Part shown: piece by piece, positions 7,950 to 16,016 of the stretch
How positions within the stretch are numbered: position 1 is the first letter of the stretch
Layout: each line of letters starts with the position of its first letter
Assembly (NCBI GenBank): GCA_900542465.1
Contig: UQNS01000010.1
Coordinates: 4,284 to 68,283 of the forward strand
Length of the DNA: 64,000 nt
From: an uncultured Eubacteriales bacterium
GTDB taxonomy: Bacteria > Bacillota > Clostridia > Lachnospirales > Lachnospiraceae
Reading direction: 5' to 3'
Notes under the pieces: model-generated
Database searches by the model: none
What the model saw: the letters and a program-made list of their open reading frames with translations, nothing else
What the model was told of the DNA's origin: nothing
Program-made: the position numbers and the translations under genes

Positions 7950-9332
7950 TTATTTACCCATGCAGAATTTTTCAAAAATCCTGTCGGCAAGATCATCTTC
8001 GATCTCTTTTCCTATAATTTTTCCAAGAGCTGTATATGCATCCATCAGATCTATGCTTATCAGATCTTCTGAGACGCCCATATCTATAGCATCTTCTACT
8101 AGTCTAAAGCTTTTTATTGAATCCTCAAGAAGGATCTTATGTCTGGAATTGGTTATTACCGGACTGTCATTAACTATTATTTCTCCAAGTTCGAATATCT
8201 CTCTGACTTTATCCTCAAGCAATGCTAATCCATCCCCTGATCTGGCGGATAAACTTATAAAATTATCCGGCTGATCCAGACCTCTTGCTTTCAGATTTTC
8301 TTTAGATACGCGCTGACTCAGGTCTGATTTATTTATTATTGTTATATATTTTTTATTTTTAATATTATCAATTATTTTTGCATCTTCACTGCTTAATTCC
8401 TTTGATCCATCTACGACATAAAGTATCAGGTCTGCGTCGGCAGCATATCCAAGAGCCTTTTCAACACCAATCGCTTCCACGATATCTTCTGTTTTTCTGA
8501 TACCCGCCGTATCTATGAGATTTAAAATAATGCCTCCGAGATCTACTTTTTCTTTTACCGCATCTCTTGTCGTTCCTTCTATATCCGTAACGATTGCTGA
8601 TTCACTTCCTGTGAGAAGGTTAAGAAGACTTGATTTTCCGGCATTTGTACGCCCAATAATAACAGTCATTATGCCATCTTTAAGCAGCTTTCCTCCCTTA
8701 AATGATCTCATAAGAGTTTCTGCATTTTCCATACAATACTGTATATCTGACCTTATATCTTCTAAATGTCCTTCCATTGGTATATTTTCAGGGTCATCCA
8801 TTGCAGCTTCCATAAAGGCTATATTATCAAGGATCTTATCTCTCATTTGATCCACTATATCAGAAATACGCCCATTGAGCTGCTCAACTGAGGCCCTTAA
8901 AGCATAATCACTTTTTGCATTGATTACGTCTATTACGGCTTCAGCTCGAGCAAGGTCTATACGTCCATTTAAGAATGCTCTCTTGGTAAATTCGCCCGGC
9001 TCTGCAAGCCTTGCTCCCGTCTTTAAAACAGCTTCCAGGATCCTCTGAGTTACCAGCATGCCACCATGGCAGTTTATCTCCACAGTGTCCTCTGCAGTAA
9101 AAGTTCTAGGCCCCCTCATTACAGACACTAAGACTTCATCCAATATGATCCCGTTTTCACAGATATGACCATAGTTGATCGTATGACTTGGGACTTCTGT
9201 TAATTTTTTCCCATTGGGAGAAACAAATAATAAGTCCGCATATTCTATAGCTTTCTCCCCTGATATTCTGATAATCCCAATTCCTCCGGAACCAATGACC
9301 GGGGTTGAAATAGCTGCAATCGTATCTTCCAT
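7950..9332 (-). CDS. mnmE: tRNA modification GTPase MnmE (TrmE)
   Basis: GTPase that with MnmG modifies wobble uridine. 459 residues from MEDTIAAISTPVIGSGGIGI, preceded by GAGGTC. The in-frame extension to 9365 is rejected because it runs through a terminator hairpin. The N-terminal folate-binding domain, helical domain and inserted G domain are all present: Walker A GRTNAGKSSLLN (about 228), DTAGIRKTEDI, NKSD. The C-terminal FCMGK supplies the conserved C-x-G-K. The family neighbour jag/khpB is absent between yidC and this gene. Confidence 0.97.
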   Translation of the reverse strand: MEDTIAAISTPVIGSGGIGIIRISGEKAIEYADLLFVSPNGKKLTEVPSHTINYGHICENGIILDEVLVSVMRGPRTFTAEDTVEINCHGGMLVTQRILEAVLKTGARLAEPGEFTKRAFLNGRIDLARAEAVIDVINAKSDYALRASVEQLNGRISDIVDQMRDKILDNIAFMEAAMDDPENIPMEGHLEDIRSDIQYCMENAETLMRSFKGGKLLKDGIMTVIIGRTNAGKSSLLNLLTGSESAIVTDIEGTTRDAVKEKVDLGGIILNLIDTAGIRKTEDIVEAIGVEKALGYAADADLILYVVDGSKELSSEDAKIIDNIKNKKYITIINKSDLSQRVSKENLKARGLDQPDNFISLSARSGDGLALLEDKVREIFELGEIIVNDSPVITNSRHKILLEDSIKSFRLVEDAIDMGVSEDLISIDLMDAYTALGKIIGKEIEDDLADRIFEKFCMGK

Positions 9333-9344
9333 AATGACCTCAAA

Positions 9345-9381
9345 AATAAAAAGAGATGTCGACAAATCCCGACACCTCTTA
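9345..9381 (-). terminator. Terminator/attenuator just before mnmE
   Basis: On the minus strand an 11-bp stem (AAGAGGTGTCG / CGACATCTCTT, one G-U pair, 8-nt loop) is followed by TTTATTTTT. The U-run ends 13 nt before the mnmE start codon, leaving no room for a promoter after it. It therefore terminates yidC transcription and must be read through, or regulated, for mnmE expression. Confidence 0.8.
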
Positions 9382-9477
9382 AAATATAATTATTTCAATA
9401 AGTGATAAAGACCCTTTAACAATCTGAATAAAATCTATATACAGAATTATACACAACTTAAGGCTGTATAGCACTTA

Positions 9478-10698
9478 TTATTTTTTCTTCTTAGTTTTCT
9501 TATCAGCGTAATTAGAAACCATTCTGGCTTTATCCGCAAGAGACCCTTCCGATCCTTTTCCCTTCTTTCCATAAGCTGCAGAAGAAGAGGAATTTGAAGA
9601 TGCTTTAGCATTTTTAGTTGCAAAGTTAGTCTTTTCTCTGATGCTGTCAGAATTGATATTTCTTGTTTTCATTGAAGCGTTTCTTATAAGTTCCTGGTGG
9701 TTTACACCCCTTTTTTCTATCTTTTTACGTTTCTTTTCTACGGCCTTCTCAATGATCTTTTCCGGTCCGACTTTATCTATATAAGCATTGATAATAAGCT
9801 GTAAAATAGTCTGGATAACGGCTGTGGCAATCCAGTAAACACCAAGACCTGCAGGAACCGTAATTGCGATAAATGCAGACATGACAGGCATCATAAATAT
9901 CATAAGCTTCTGAGTTACCTGTGATGCTTTGTCATCGCCCATCGCAGATGTGTTCTGAGCAAGCCATGCACTGATCAGCTGTGAAACACCCGCCAGAATA
10001 GGAATAAGAATTGCAAGTCCCCACACCTGGTTAGGGCTTATAGACATATTTATTCCAAAGAAATTGTTCATATGCTGAACTTTATCCGCATTCTGTGAAA
10101 TAACATCACTCATGGATGGGAACAATTCTTTAAACCTTGCCCATTCATCACCCTTAAAGGCGTTCATCTTTGCTATGGCTGCCGCCTGGTTAGTCCAGTC
10201 TATGCCTCCAAAGCCATTATTATTCAATGTATCTGCATATCCGGGAATGCTTCTGATACCTGTAGTTTCCGTATTTCCAAAAATATTTAAAAGAAATGTA
10301 TTTAATTTACCAACATGCATTGGGATATTACGGAATACATTATAAAGCGCAAGCAAGATAGGGAGCTGGATAAGCATCTGGATACATCCGCCTGTCTGAG
10401 AAGCTCCATATTTTGCATACAGATCTCTTATTTCTTCATTCTGACGCTGCTGAGACTCCTGGTCTCTGCGTCCTCTGTACTTTGCTCTGATGGCTCTCAT
10501 CTCAGGCTGCATGAGCTGACTGATTTTAACCGTCTTCTGCTGTGATATTGTAAGCGGAAGCATGGCTACTTTAATGATTATAGTGAAAAGTATAATAGCT
10601 ATACCGATCTTACCTATACCAATCGCATCAAGCGCATTAAAAAGTAAATTCAATAAAAAGCCAAGCAAGTTAGCCAATGGCTGCAATAGATTGTTCAA
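9478..10698 (-). CDS. yidC: Membrane protein insertase YidC (Oxa1 family)
   Basis: Inserts and folds membrane proteins, with or without SecYEG. 406 residues of the Gram-positive type, without the large periplasmic P1 domain. Hydrophobic segments lie near 5-25, 28-52, 105-125, 230-250, 268-290 and 300-320, with the conserved IGGC/TGGCIQMLIQLPILLALYNV stretch. A loop insertion of ~90 residues (about 135-225, rich in N and G) sits between the core helices. The C-terminus is very basic (KKKRKKIEKRG, KKTKKKK), typical for ribosome contact in homologues lacking partner domains. No lipobox is visible at the N-terminus. Confidence 0.95.
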   Translation of the reverse strand: MNNLLQPLANLLGFLLNLLFNALDAIGIGKIGIAIILFTIIIKVAMLPLTISQQKTVKISQLMQPEMRAIRAKYRGRRDQESQQRQNEEIRDLYAKYGASQTGGCIQMLIQLPILLALYNVFRNIPMHVGKLNTFLLNIFGNTETTGIRSIPGYADTLNNNGFGGIDWTNQAAAIAKMNAFKGDEWARFKELFPSMSDVISQNADKVQHMNNFFGINMSISPNQVWGLAILIPILAGVSQLISAWLAQNTSAMGDDKASQVTQKLMIFMMPVMSAFIAITVPAGLGVYWIATAVIQTILQLIINAYIDKVGPEKIIEKAVEKKRKKIEKRGVNHQELIRNASMKTRNINSDSIREKTNFATKNAKASSNSSSSAAYGKKGKGSEGSLADKARMVSNYADKKTKKKK

Positions 10699-10719
10699 AA
10701 CTATCTCCTCCCGATAATA

Positions 10720-10932
10720 CTACGGTACTGGGTCGAACCCGCCTTTAGAAAAAGGATTACATCTAAAAAATCTTTTTAATGCCAAAGCAGTACCTTTGCC
10801 TGCTCCATACTTTTCTACCGCCTCTTTTGCATACTCCGAGCAGGTAGGGTAGTATTTGCATTTTCCGGCACCAAAGTGCGGGGAAATTGCTTTTTGATAA
10901 AAAGATAAAGATGACAGAATGATCTTTTTCAT
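10720..10932 (-). CDS. yidD: Membrane protein insertion efficiency factor YidD
   Basis: Small protein that helps YidC-dependent insertion. The 70 residues match the Haemolytic/YidD family: a hydrophobic start (ILSSLSFYQKAISP), then the Cys motif KCKYYPTCSEYAKEAVEKYG and the RCNPFSKGGFDPVP ending. It lies between rnpA (4-nt gap) and yidC (21-nt gap), the conserved position. Confidence 0.96.
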   Translation of the reverse strand: MKKIILSSLSFYQKAISPHFGAGKCKYYPTCSEYAKEAVEKYGAGKGTALALKRFFRCNPFSKGGFDPVP

Positions 10933-10936
10933 TTAT

Positions 10937-11311
10937 TTATCCTTCCGATGTAGCATAGTTAGATAACAGCTTATGCTTTTTCAATAAATGCATCAAAGCT
11001 TTTTCAGTATCCGCGTAGCTTTTGCCGTTGAGTTCAGATCTTACAACAACTACTATATCATAGCCATTTATAACCTGATCAGCATTTGATCTATAAGCTT
11101 CTCTAATAAGCCTGCATAGATGATGCCTTATAACACTGTTTCCAACTTTCTTACTTACAGAAATTCCAAGTCTGTTCTTATTATTATCAACAAAATCACT
11201 ATTTTCTGAAATATACATCACGAGATCTTTATTGGCAAATGATCTTTTATTATGATATACCCTTTGAAAGTCTCTATTTTTCCCAAGACTTTCAAAATTT
11301 TTGAATTTCAT
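10937..11311 (-). CDS. rnpA: Ribonuclease P protein component
   Basis: Protein subunit of RNase P, which trims tRNA 5' leaders together with the M1-type RNA (not in this window). 124 residues, normal size. The family segment is NRLGISVSKKVGNSVIRHHL followed by CRLIREAYR; the usual RNR core R-N-R-x-K-R is diverged to R-H-H-L-C-R here. The N-terminus KNRDFQRVYH is typical. It follows rpmH on the minus strand. Confidence 0.96.
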   Translation of the reverse strand: MKFKNFESLGKNRDFQRVYHNKRSFANKDLVMYISENSDFVDNNKNRLGISVSKKVGNSVIRHHLCRLIREAYRSNADQVINGYDIVVVVRSELNGKSYADTEKALMHLLKKHKLLSNYATSEG

Positions 11312-11425
11312 GATCTCACCACCAAAATCAATCTGTAGATATAATGATCGTAAATCTACTTAAATCTAAAAAAGCAGATAAACGCCATCAATAATATTGA
11401 AGCGTTCACCTGCCTGAAGGTTTCA

Positions 11426-11560
11426 TTAAGCGCAAATAGATTTTCTACCCTTAGCTCTTCTTGCAGAAAGAACCTTTCTACCGCCGGCACTGCTCATTCT
11501 TGCTCTGAAACCGTGTACCTTTGCTCTTTTTCTTGTGTTAGGCTGAAATGTCATTTTCAT
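11426..11560 (-). CDS. rpmH: 50S ribosomal protein L34
   Basis: 44-residue, strongly basic protein of the large ribosomal subunit. It reads MKMTFQPNTRKRAKVHGFRA and ends RRAKGRKSICA, matching L34 throughout. The start ATG is at 11558-11560, with GGAGG 12 nt upstream; a second in-frame ATG at 11552-11554 is possible. It begins the leftward rpmH-rnpA-yidD-yidC unit next to oriC. Confidence 0.96.
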   Translation of the reverse strand: MKMTFQPNTRKRAKVHGFRARMSSAGGRKVLSARRAKGRKSICA

Positions 11561-11667
11561 AACAGACGTTCACCTCCTTCGTAAAATATATGTTTAATTA
11601 ATAACCAAATAATTATTCAAAAAATAATGTCTCGAAACTCTCTGTTAAAGTGAGAATACCGCCTAGT

Positions 11668-11696
11668 ATTATATGAAACATACTTCTTTAAGTCAA
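11668..11696 (-). promoter_or_regulatory. Promoter of rpmH operon
   Basis: On the minus strand TTGACT (plus 11691-11696) and TATAAT (plus 11668-11673) are separated by 17 bp, 108 bp before the rpmH start. Confidence 0.85.
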
Positions 11697-11807
11697 GTGG
11701 ATTTTTCCTCATTTATATACCAAGTTATACACGAAATTATGCACATTTGTGAAAACAATGGGTATAACGTGTTTTTTTATGTTTATAAGTTTTTACCTCT
11801 TAATTTC

Positions 11808-11836
11808 TTGAAAATATAGCCTTATTGATATATGAT
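11808..11836 (+). promoter_or_regulatory. Promoter of dnaA
   Basis: TTGAAA (11808-11813) and TATGAT (11831-11836) separated by 17 bp, 47 bp before the dnaA start. DnaA boxes ~70 bp upstream suggest autoregulation. Confidence 0.75.
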
Positions 11837-11883
11837 TATGGTTGATTTTATTATTATTTTAAAGGTGTGGGGTTAGCTTTATT

Positions 11884-13224
11884 ATGAACGAATTACTGGA
11901 AAAATGGGATGATATCCTGACTAAATTAAGGAATGAATATGATATTCACAAGATATCATTCAATACCTGGGTTGCCCCTCTTAAAGTAGTATCTGTTGAA
12001 GATAATGTGGTCAAGATATTATGTGAAGAACAAATTGGTCTTAATTATGTGGAAAATCGTTATAAAAAACCTCTGGAAGTTGCAATAAGTGAAGTAATGG
12101 GGGATATCTACAAAATAGAACTCATTTTAAATAATGATACCGAAAAGGACAAACTCCCTTTAAAAAAAGAAGAAAAGTCTCAAAAATCTGAGATCGGGAT
12201 AAATCTTAATCCTAATTATACTTTTGATAAATTTATAGTCGGTCCCAATAATAATCTGGCTTACGCTGCATCAGTAGCCGTAGCCGAATCGCCGGGACAA
12301 GTTTATAATCCCCTGTTTTTACATGGAGGGGTTGGTCTTGGAAAAACTCATCTTATGCAGGCTATAGCTCATTTTATTTTAGAAACGAATCATTCTTTGA
12401 AAGTTCTTTATGTCACGTCTGAAACCTTTACCAATGAACTTATTGATTCCGTAAGAAATCAGAAAAATCAATCATTCAGAGATAAATACAGAAATATAGA
12501 CGTCCTCCTGATAGATGATATACAGTTCATCATAGGTAAAGAGACAACTCAGGAAGAATTCTTCCATACATTTAATGCTCTTTATCAGCTGAATAAACAG
12601 ATAATTATTACATCTGACAAGCCTCCTAAAGAGATGGAAACTCTAACTGAAAGATTAAGGACCCGTTTTTCGGAAGGACTTATCTGTGACATACAGATAC
12701 CTACCTATGAAACAAAAATGGCAATCCTTAATAAAAAAATAGAAGATAAGGGGCAGCAGAATATTCCTTATGAAGTGAGAGACTATGTTGCCAAAAACAT
12801 AAAATCTTCTATCAGAGAACTTGAAGGAGCCATTACTAAACTATCGGCCTATGCAGACCTGTCCAGAAGCCCCATAACCTTGGAACTGGCAATGGATGCG
12901 CTAAAGGATCTTGTAAGTCCGGAACATAAGAAAGTTATAACCATCGACCTTATAATTGAAATAGTTGCAGAACATTACTCCATATCCATAGAAGATATTT
13001 TATCTAAAAACAGAAGTGCCCGAATATCTTATCCCAGACAGATAGCAATGTATCTTTGCAGGCATATGACGCAGGAGTCTGCCGTAGACATTGCAAAAAA
13101 ACTTGGAAAAAATGATCATTCAACTATTCTTCACGGAGCTAAAAAAATAAGTGATGATCTTTTGAAAGATGAAAAGCTTAAAACCACCATAGATATTCTT
13201 ATGAAAAAAATAGATCCTTCATAA
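11884..13224 (+). CDS. dnaA: Chromosomal replication initiator protein DnaA
   Basis: AAA+ ATPase that binds DnaA boxes and opens oriC. 446 residues. Domain I is at about 1-85 (WVAPLKVVSVEDNVVKILCE), a short linker follows, and the AAA+ core has Walker A GGVGLGKT at 148-155, Walker B VLLIDDIQFI and the sensor region ITSDKPP. Domain IV carries the DnaA-box-binding signature NDHSTILHGAKKI near the C-terminus and SYPRQIAMYLCR. A weak AAGGTG sits 15 nt before the ATG, so the spacing is long. DnaA-box regions flank the gene on both sides. Confidence 0.98.
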   Translation: MNELLEKWDDILTKLRNEYDIHKISFNTWVAPLKVVSVEDNVVKILCEEQIGLNYVENRYKKPLEVAISEVMGDIYKIELILNNDTEKDKLPLKKEEKSQKSEIGINLNPNYTFDKFIVGPNNNLAYAASVAVAESPGQVYNPLFLHGGVGLGKTHLMQAIAHFILETNHSLKVLYVTSETFTNELIDSVRNQKNQSFRDKYRNIDVLLIDDIQFIIGKETTQEEFFHTFNALYQLNKQIIITSDKPPKEMETLTERLRTRFSEGLICDIQIPTYETKMAILNKKIEDKGQQNIPYEVRDYVAKNIKSSIRELEGAITKLSAYADLSRSPITLELAMDALKDLVSPEHKKVITIDLIIEIVAEHYSISIEDILSKNRSARISYPRQIAMYLCRHMTQESAVDIAKKLGKNDHSTILHGAKKISDDLLKDEKLKTTIDILMKKIDPS

Positions 13225-13542
13225 GCCTGCATATATATGAAGTTGTTATTTTCAGGAAGAATGTTAATAACTCTGACAAAATTGTGATGACAGAGGTGAA
13301 AAGTATGTGATTATGAGAATATCAACATGATTATTTTTTTATTTAATTCACCATTATTCACACAAAAAACAATTAAACCAAAGCTATATACACCTGTTTA
13401 TCAATCTCGCTAAGCCGTTTTATTACTGGCTTAAGGTGGATTATAAACATATTCACTATGACTACTACTACTACGGCTGATAAGATTATATATACATATA
13501 GTTTTACACACCAACATAGAAAACTGAAAGGAGTTTTAACCC
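13225..13542. other. oriC, right (dnaA-dnaN) subregion with DnaA-trio and unwinding element
   Basis: 318-bp gap without a gene. It contains a perfect DnaA box TTATTCACA (13354-13362), weak boxes at 13449-13457 (ATATTCACT) and 13502-13510 (TTTTACACA), then four CTA repeats (13462-13473; the complement reads 3'-GAT x4), followed by the AT-rich stretch 13484-13502. Box, trinucleotide repeats and AT-rich DNA in this order match the DnaA-trio unwinding element described in Bacillus. Box assignments other than 13354 are approximate. Confidence 0.75.
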
Positions 13543-14655
13543 ATGAAACTTACATTTGAAAAATCTGATCTTGTAAGATGTGTTGGAATAGTTCAGAAAG
13601 CTGTTTCAGTCAGAACTACTATGAAGATCCTTGAATGTATCCTTATAGATGCATCTGCCGGCAATATTAATTTTACTGCCAACGACCTGGATCTTGGAAT
13701 TCAGACTCTTGTGCCCGGAGAAATAATTGAAAAGGGAAGAGTTGCAATAGATGCAAAACTTTTTTCAGATCTTGTAAGAAAGCTTCCTGAGGAGAAGATA
13801 TCATTTGAAACATCAGATGATAACAGCAATATGTGTATTATAAAATGCGATAAGAAGACCTATAAGATACCGGGAATGCCTGCTGAAGAATTTACTTATT
13901 TTCCTGAGATAGAAAAAACTAATTTCATTAAACTTTCACAGATGTCTCTTAAAGAGATAATAACTCAGACTATATTTTCACTTGCTATCAACGATATAAA
14001 TCCTATAATGACAGGTGAATTATTTGAAACAAATGAAAACAGCCTAAGGGTCATCGCTCTTGACAGTCATAGAATAGCTCTCAGAAAAATAGAAATAGAT
14101 ATTTCTGAAAATAAGGTATATACGATAATTCCGGGTAAATCGCTTAAAGAGATAGCTGGTATATTAGCCTTGGATGCCGATAAGGAAGTAAATATATATT
14201 TTACGGATAAACATGTTTTATTTGAGTTTGACGAAACTAAAGTTGTTTCACGAGTTATAGAGGGAACTTATCTGAATGTAAATAAGATGTTTTCCACGGA
14301 TAGTGAAACAAAGGTGGTTATTGACAGAAAAGCCCTTATAGATGCGATCGACACTGAGATGGTATTTATAAAGGAATCAGATAAGAGACCTATAATATTT
14401 GATTTTAAAGATGATTATGTAAGACTTTTTGTTAAGTCTACACTTGGTCAGGGAGAAGAAGAAGTTGAGATCGAAAAAGAGGGAGCAGATCTTAAAATAG
14501 GTTTTAATCCTAAATTTTTACTGGATGTTTTAAAAGTTATAGAGGATGAAAAAGTAACTTTATCATTCGTTAATGCTAAGTCACCATGTTTTATAAGGGA
14601 TGAAAAAGATACATATCTTTATCTGGTATTGCCTGTTAATTTTACAGAGGAGTAA
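13543..14655 (+). CDS. dnaN: DNA polymerase III sliding clamp (beta subunit)
   Basis: Ring-shaped processivity clamp. 370 residues in three repeated clamp domains, starting MKLTFEKSDLVRCVGIVQKA and ending in the typical YLYLVLPVNF (usual ...YLVMPMRL). AAAGGAG precedes the ATG. The next gene, yaaA, begins 5 nt after the stop and uses a ribosome binding site inside the dnaN end, so the two are translationally coupled. Confidence 0.98.
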   Translation: MKLTFEKSDLVRCVGIVQKAVSVRTTMKILECILIDASAGNINFTANDLDLGIQTLVPGEIIEKGRVAIDAKLFSDLVRKLPEEKISFETSDDNSNMCIIKCDKKTYKIPGMPAEEFTYFPEIEKTNFIKLSQMSLKEIITQTIFSLAINDINPIMTGELFETNENSLRVIALDSHRIALRKIEIDISENKVYTIIPGKSLKEIAGILALDADKEVNIYFTDKHVLFEFDETKVVSRVIEGTYLNVNKMFSTDSETKVVIDRKALIDAIDTEMVFIKESDKRPIIFDFKDDYVRLFVKSTLGQGEEEVEIEKEGADLKIGFNPKFLLDVLKVIEDEKVTLSFVNAKSPCFIRDEKDTYLYLVLPVNFTEE

Positions 14656-14660
14656 TTAAG

Positions 14661-14888
14661 TTGGATATCGTAGAGATTAATTCGGAGTTTATAAAACTCG
14701 GTCAGGCTCTTAAATTAGCTGGTCTCGTAGATAACGGAGGTCTTGCAAAGGCTGTTATAAATGATGGTCTGGTAAGTGTCGATGGTGAAGTAGATACGAG
14801 ACGCGGGAGAAAACTGTTTGGCGGAGAAGTTGTTGAATTTGAGGGCCAGCAAGTTAAGGTCATAAATAATGTACATAGAAACGATTGA
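14661..14888 (+). CDS. yaaA: S4-domain RNA-binding protein YaaA
   Basis: 75-residue small RNA-binding protein; in Bacillus YaaA is linked to 50S ribosomal subunit maturation. The S4 domain is clear (FIKLGQALKLAGLVDNGGLA then VSVDGEVDTRRGRKL). It starts at TTG 14661, with GAGGAG at 14647-14652 overlapping the dnaN stop. The last 20 nt overlap recF. The conserved dnaN-yaaA-recF order supports the call. Confidence 0.93.
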   Translation: MDIVEINSEFIKLGQALKLAGLVDNGGLAKAVINDGLVSVDGEVDTRRGRKLFGGEVVEFEGQQVKVINNVHRND

Positions 14889-16014
14889 ATTAAAAGACTT
14901 TAGGAATTATGAATATCTGAAAACAAGTTTTGATAAGCATATAAATCTTATTTATGGGGATAATGCTCAGGGTAAGACGAATATTCTTGAGGCAATTTAT
15001 ATGGCTTCTACAGCCAGATCCCACAGATCGACAAAGGATGAAGAACTTATCAGAATTGAAAATTTTGATGAGATCGGAAATATGGAAAGTATGTCGGATC
15101 CCTCACTTACAGATGCTCATATAAAGCTGATAGTTCAGAAGGAATTTACATCAGACAGGATCGATATACATATAAAAAAAAATAAACAAAAAGGTATAGC
15201 TATAAATGGGGTTTCCCTAAGAAGATCATCAGAATTATTCGGTCATCTTCAGGTCGTATTTTTTTATCCGGAAGATCTGGATATAATCAGAAGAGGCCCC
15301 AATGTAAGAAGGCATTTTTTAGATATTGATATAAGCAGAGTAGATAAGGTTTATCTTAGTGGACTTATAGACTATAATAAGTTATTAGAATCCAGAAATA
15401 AACTTTTAAAAAATATTGTTTTTCGAAACAGAGATGGAGATAGACAAACTCTGGAAATAATAGATGCCCAGCTTGTCAGATGCGGAAAGAATGTAATTCT
15501 TGGACGAAGAAATTATCTTGAAAAGATCAATGTATTAACTGAAAAGATCCACAGGGATCTGAGCGGAAGCAATGAAAAGTTAAAAATAGTATATCAGCCT
15601 TCAACTGATATAGACCTGTTTGAAGCAGATCTGGAAAAATCAAAAGAAAAAGATCTGAAAACAGGAATGACAGGTGTTGGCCCTCACAGGGATGATTTTA
15701 CATTTTTTATAAATGGGAAAGATGTAAAGAAATTCGGTTCTCAGGGACAGAAGAGAACGGCAGCTCTCAGTCTTAAACTTTCGCAGATCGATATCGCAAA
15801 AAATGAAACTGGAGAGATGCCTGTACTTTTGCTTGATGATGTTTTGTCTGAACTGGATTCGTCAAGGCAAGAATATTTACTAAAATGTATTGGAAATATG
15901 CAGACAATAATTACCTGTACCGGACAGGATGAATGGATAAAGTCAAGAATGTCGGTAGATAAAGTATTCAGAGTCAAAAAAGGCAAGGTAATCGAAGATA
16001 GTCAGGAGGTATAA
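14869..16014 (+). CDS. recF: DNA replication and repair protein RecF
   Basis: SMC-like ATPase that helps load RecA at gaps. 381 residues. Walker A GDNAQGKTNILEAI is at about 30-43, the ABC-type signature region contains GVGPHRDDF and FGSQGQKRTAALSLKL, and Walker B is LLLDDVLSELD. It overlaps yaaA by 20 nt, so it depends on coupling, and it ends 2 nt before gyrB. Confidence 0.97.
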   Translation: MYIETIELKDFRNYEYLKTSFDKHINLIYGDNAQGKTNILEAIYMASTARSHRSTKDEELIRIENFDEIGNMESMSDPSLTDAHIKLIVQKEFTSDRIDIHIKKNKQKGIAINGVSLRRSSELFGHLQVVFFYPEDLDIIRRGPNVRRHFLDIDISRVDKVYLSGLIDYNKLLESRNKLLKNIVFRNRDGDRQTLEIIDAQLVRCGKNVILGRRNYLEKINVLTEKIHRDLSGSNEKLKIVYQPSTDIDLFEADLEKSKEKDLKTGMTGVGPHRDDFTFFINGKDVKKFGSQGQKRTAALSLKLSQIDIAKNETGEMPVLLLDDVLSELDSSRQEYLLKCIGNMQTIITCTGQDEWIKSRMSVDKVFRVKKGKVIEDSQEV

Positions 16015-16016
16015 GG

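Larger units (their letters stand above)
11561..11883. other. oriC, left (rpmH-dnaA) subregion
   Basis: AT-rich 323-bp region between divergent rpmH and dnaA. It holds a perfect DnaA box TTATGCACA (11737-11745) and a one-mismatch box TTATACACG (11725-11733) spaced 12 bp apart in the same orientation, plus the rpmH and dnaA promoters. There is no open reading frame of note. With the dnaA-dnaN gap it forms a bipartite origin like that of Bacillus subtilis. Confidence 0.8.

Noticed and set aside
14244..14259. parS-like sequence TGTTTCACGAGTTATA in dnaN
   Set aside because: Only the left half matches; the right half has several mismatches, so it is not a credible ParB site.
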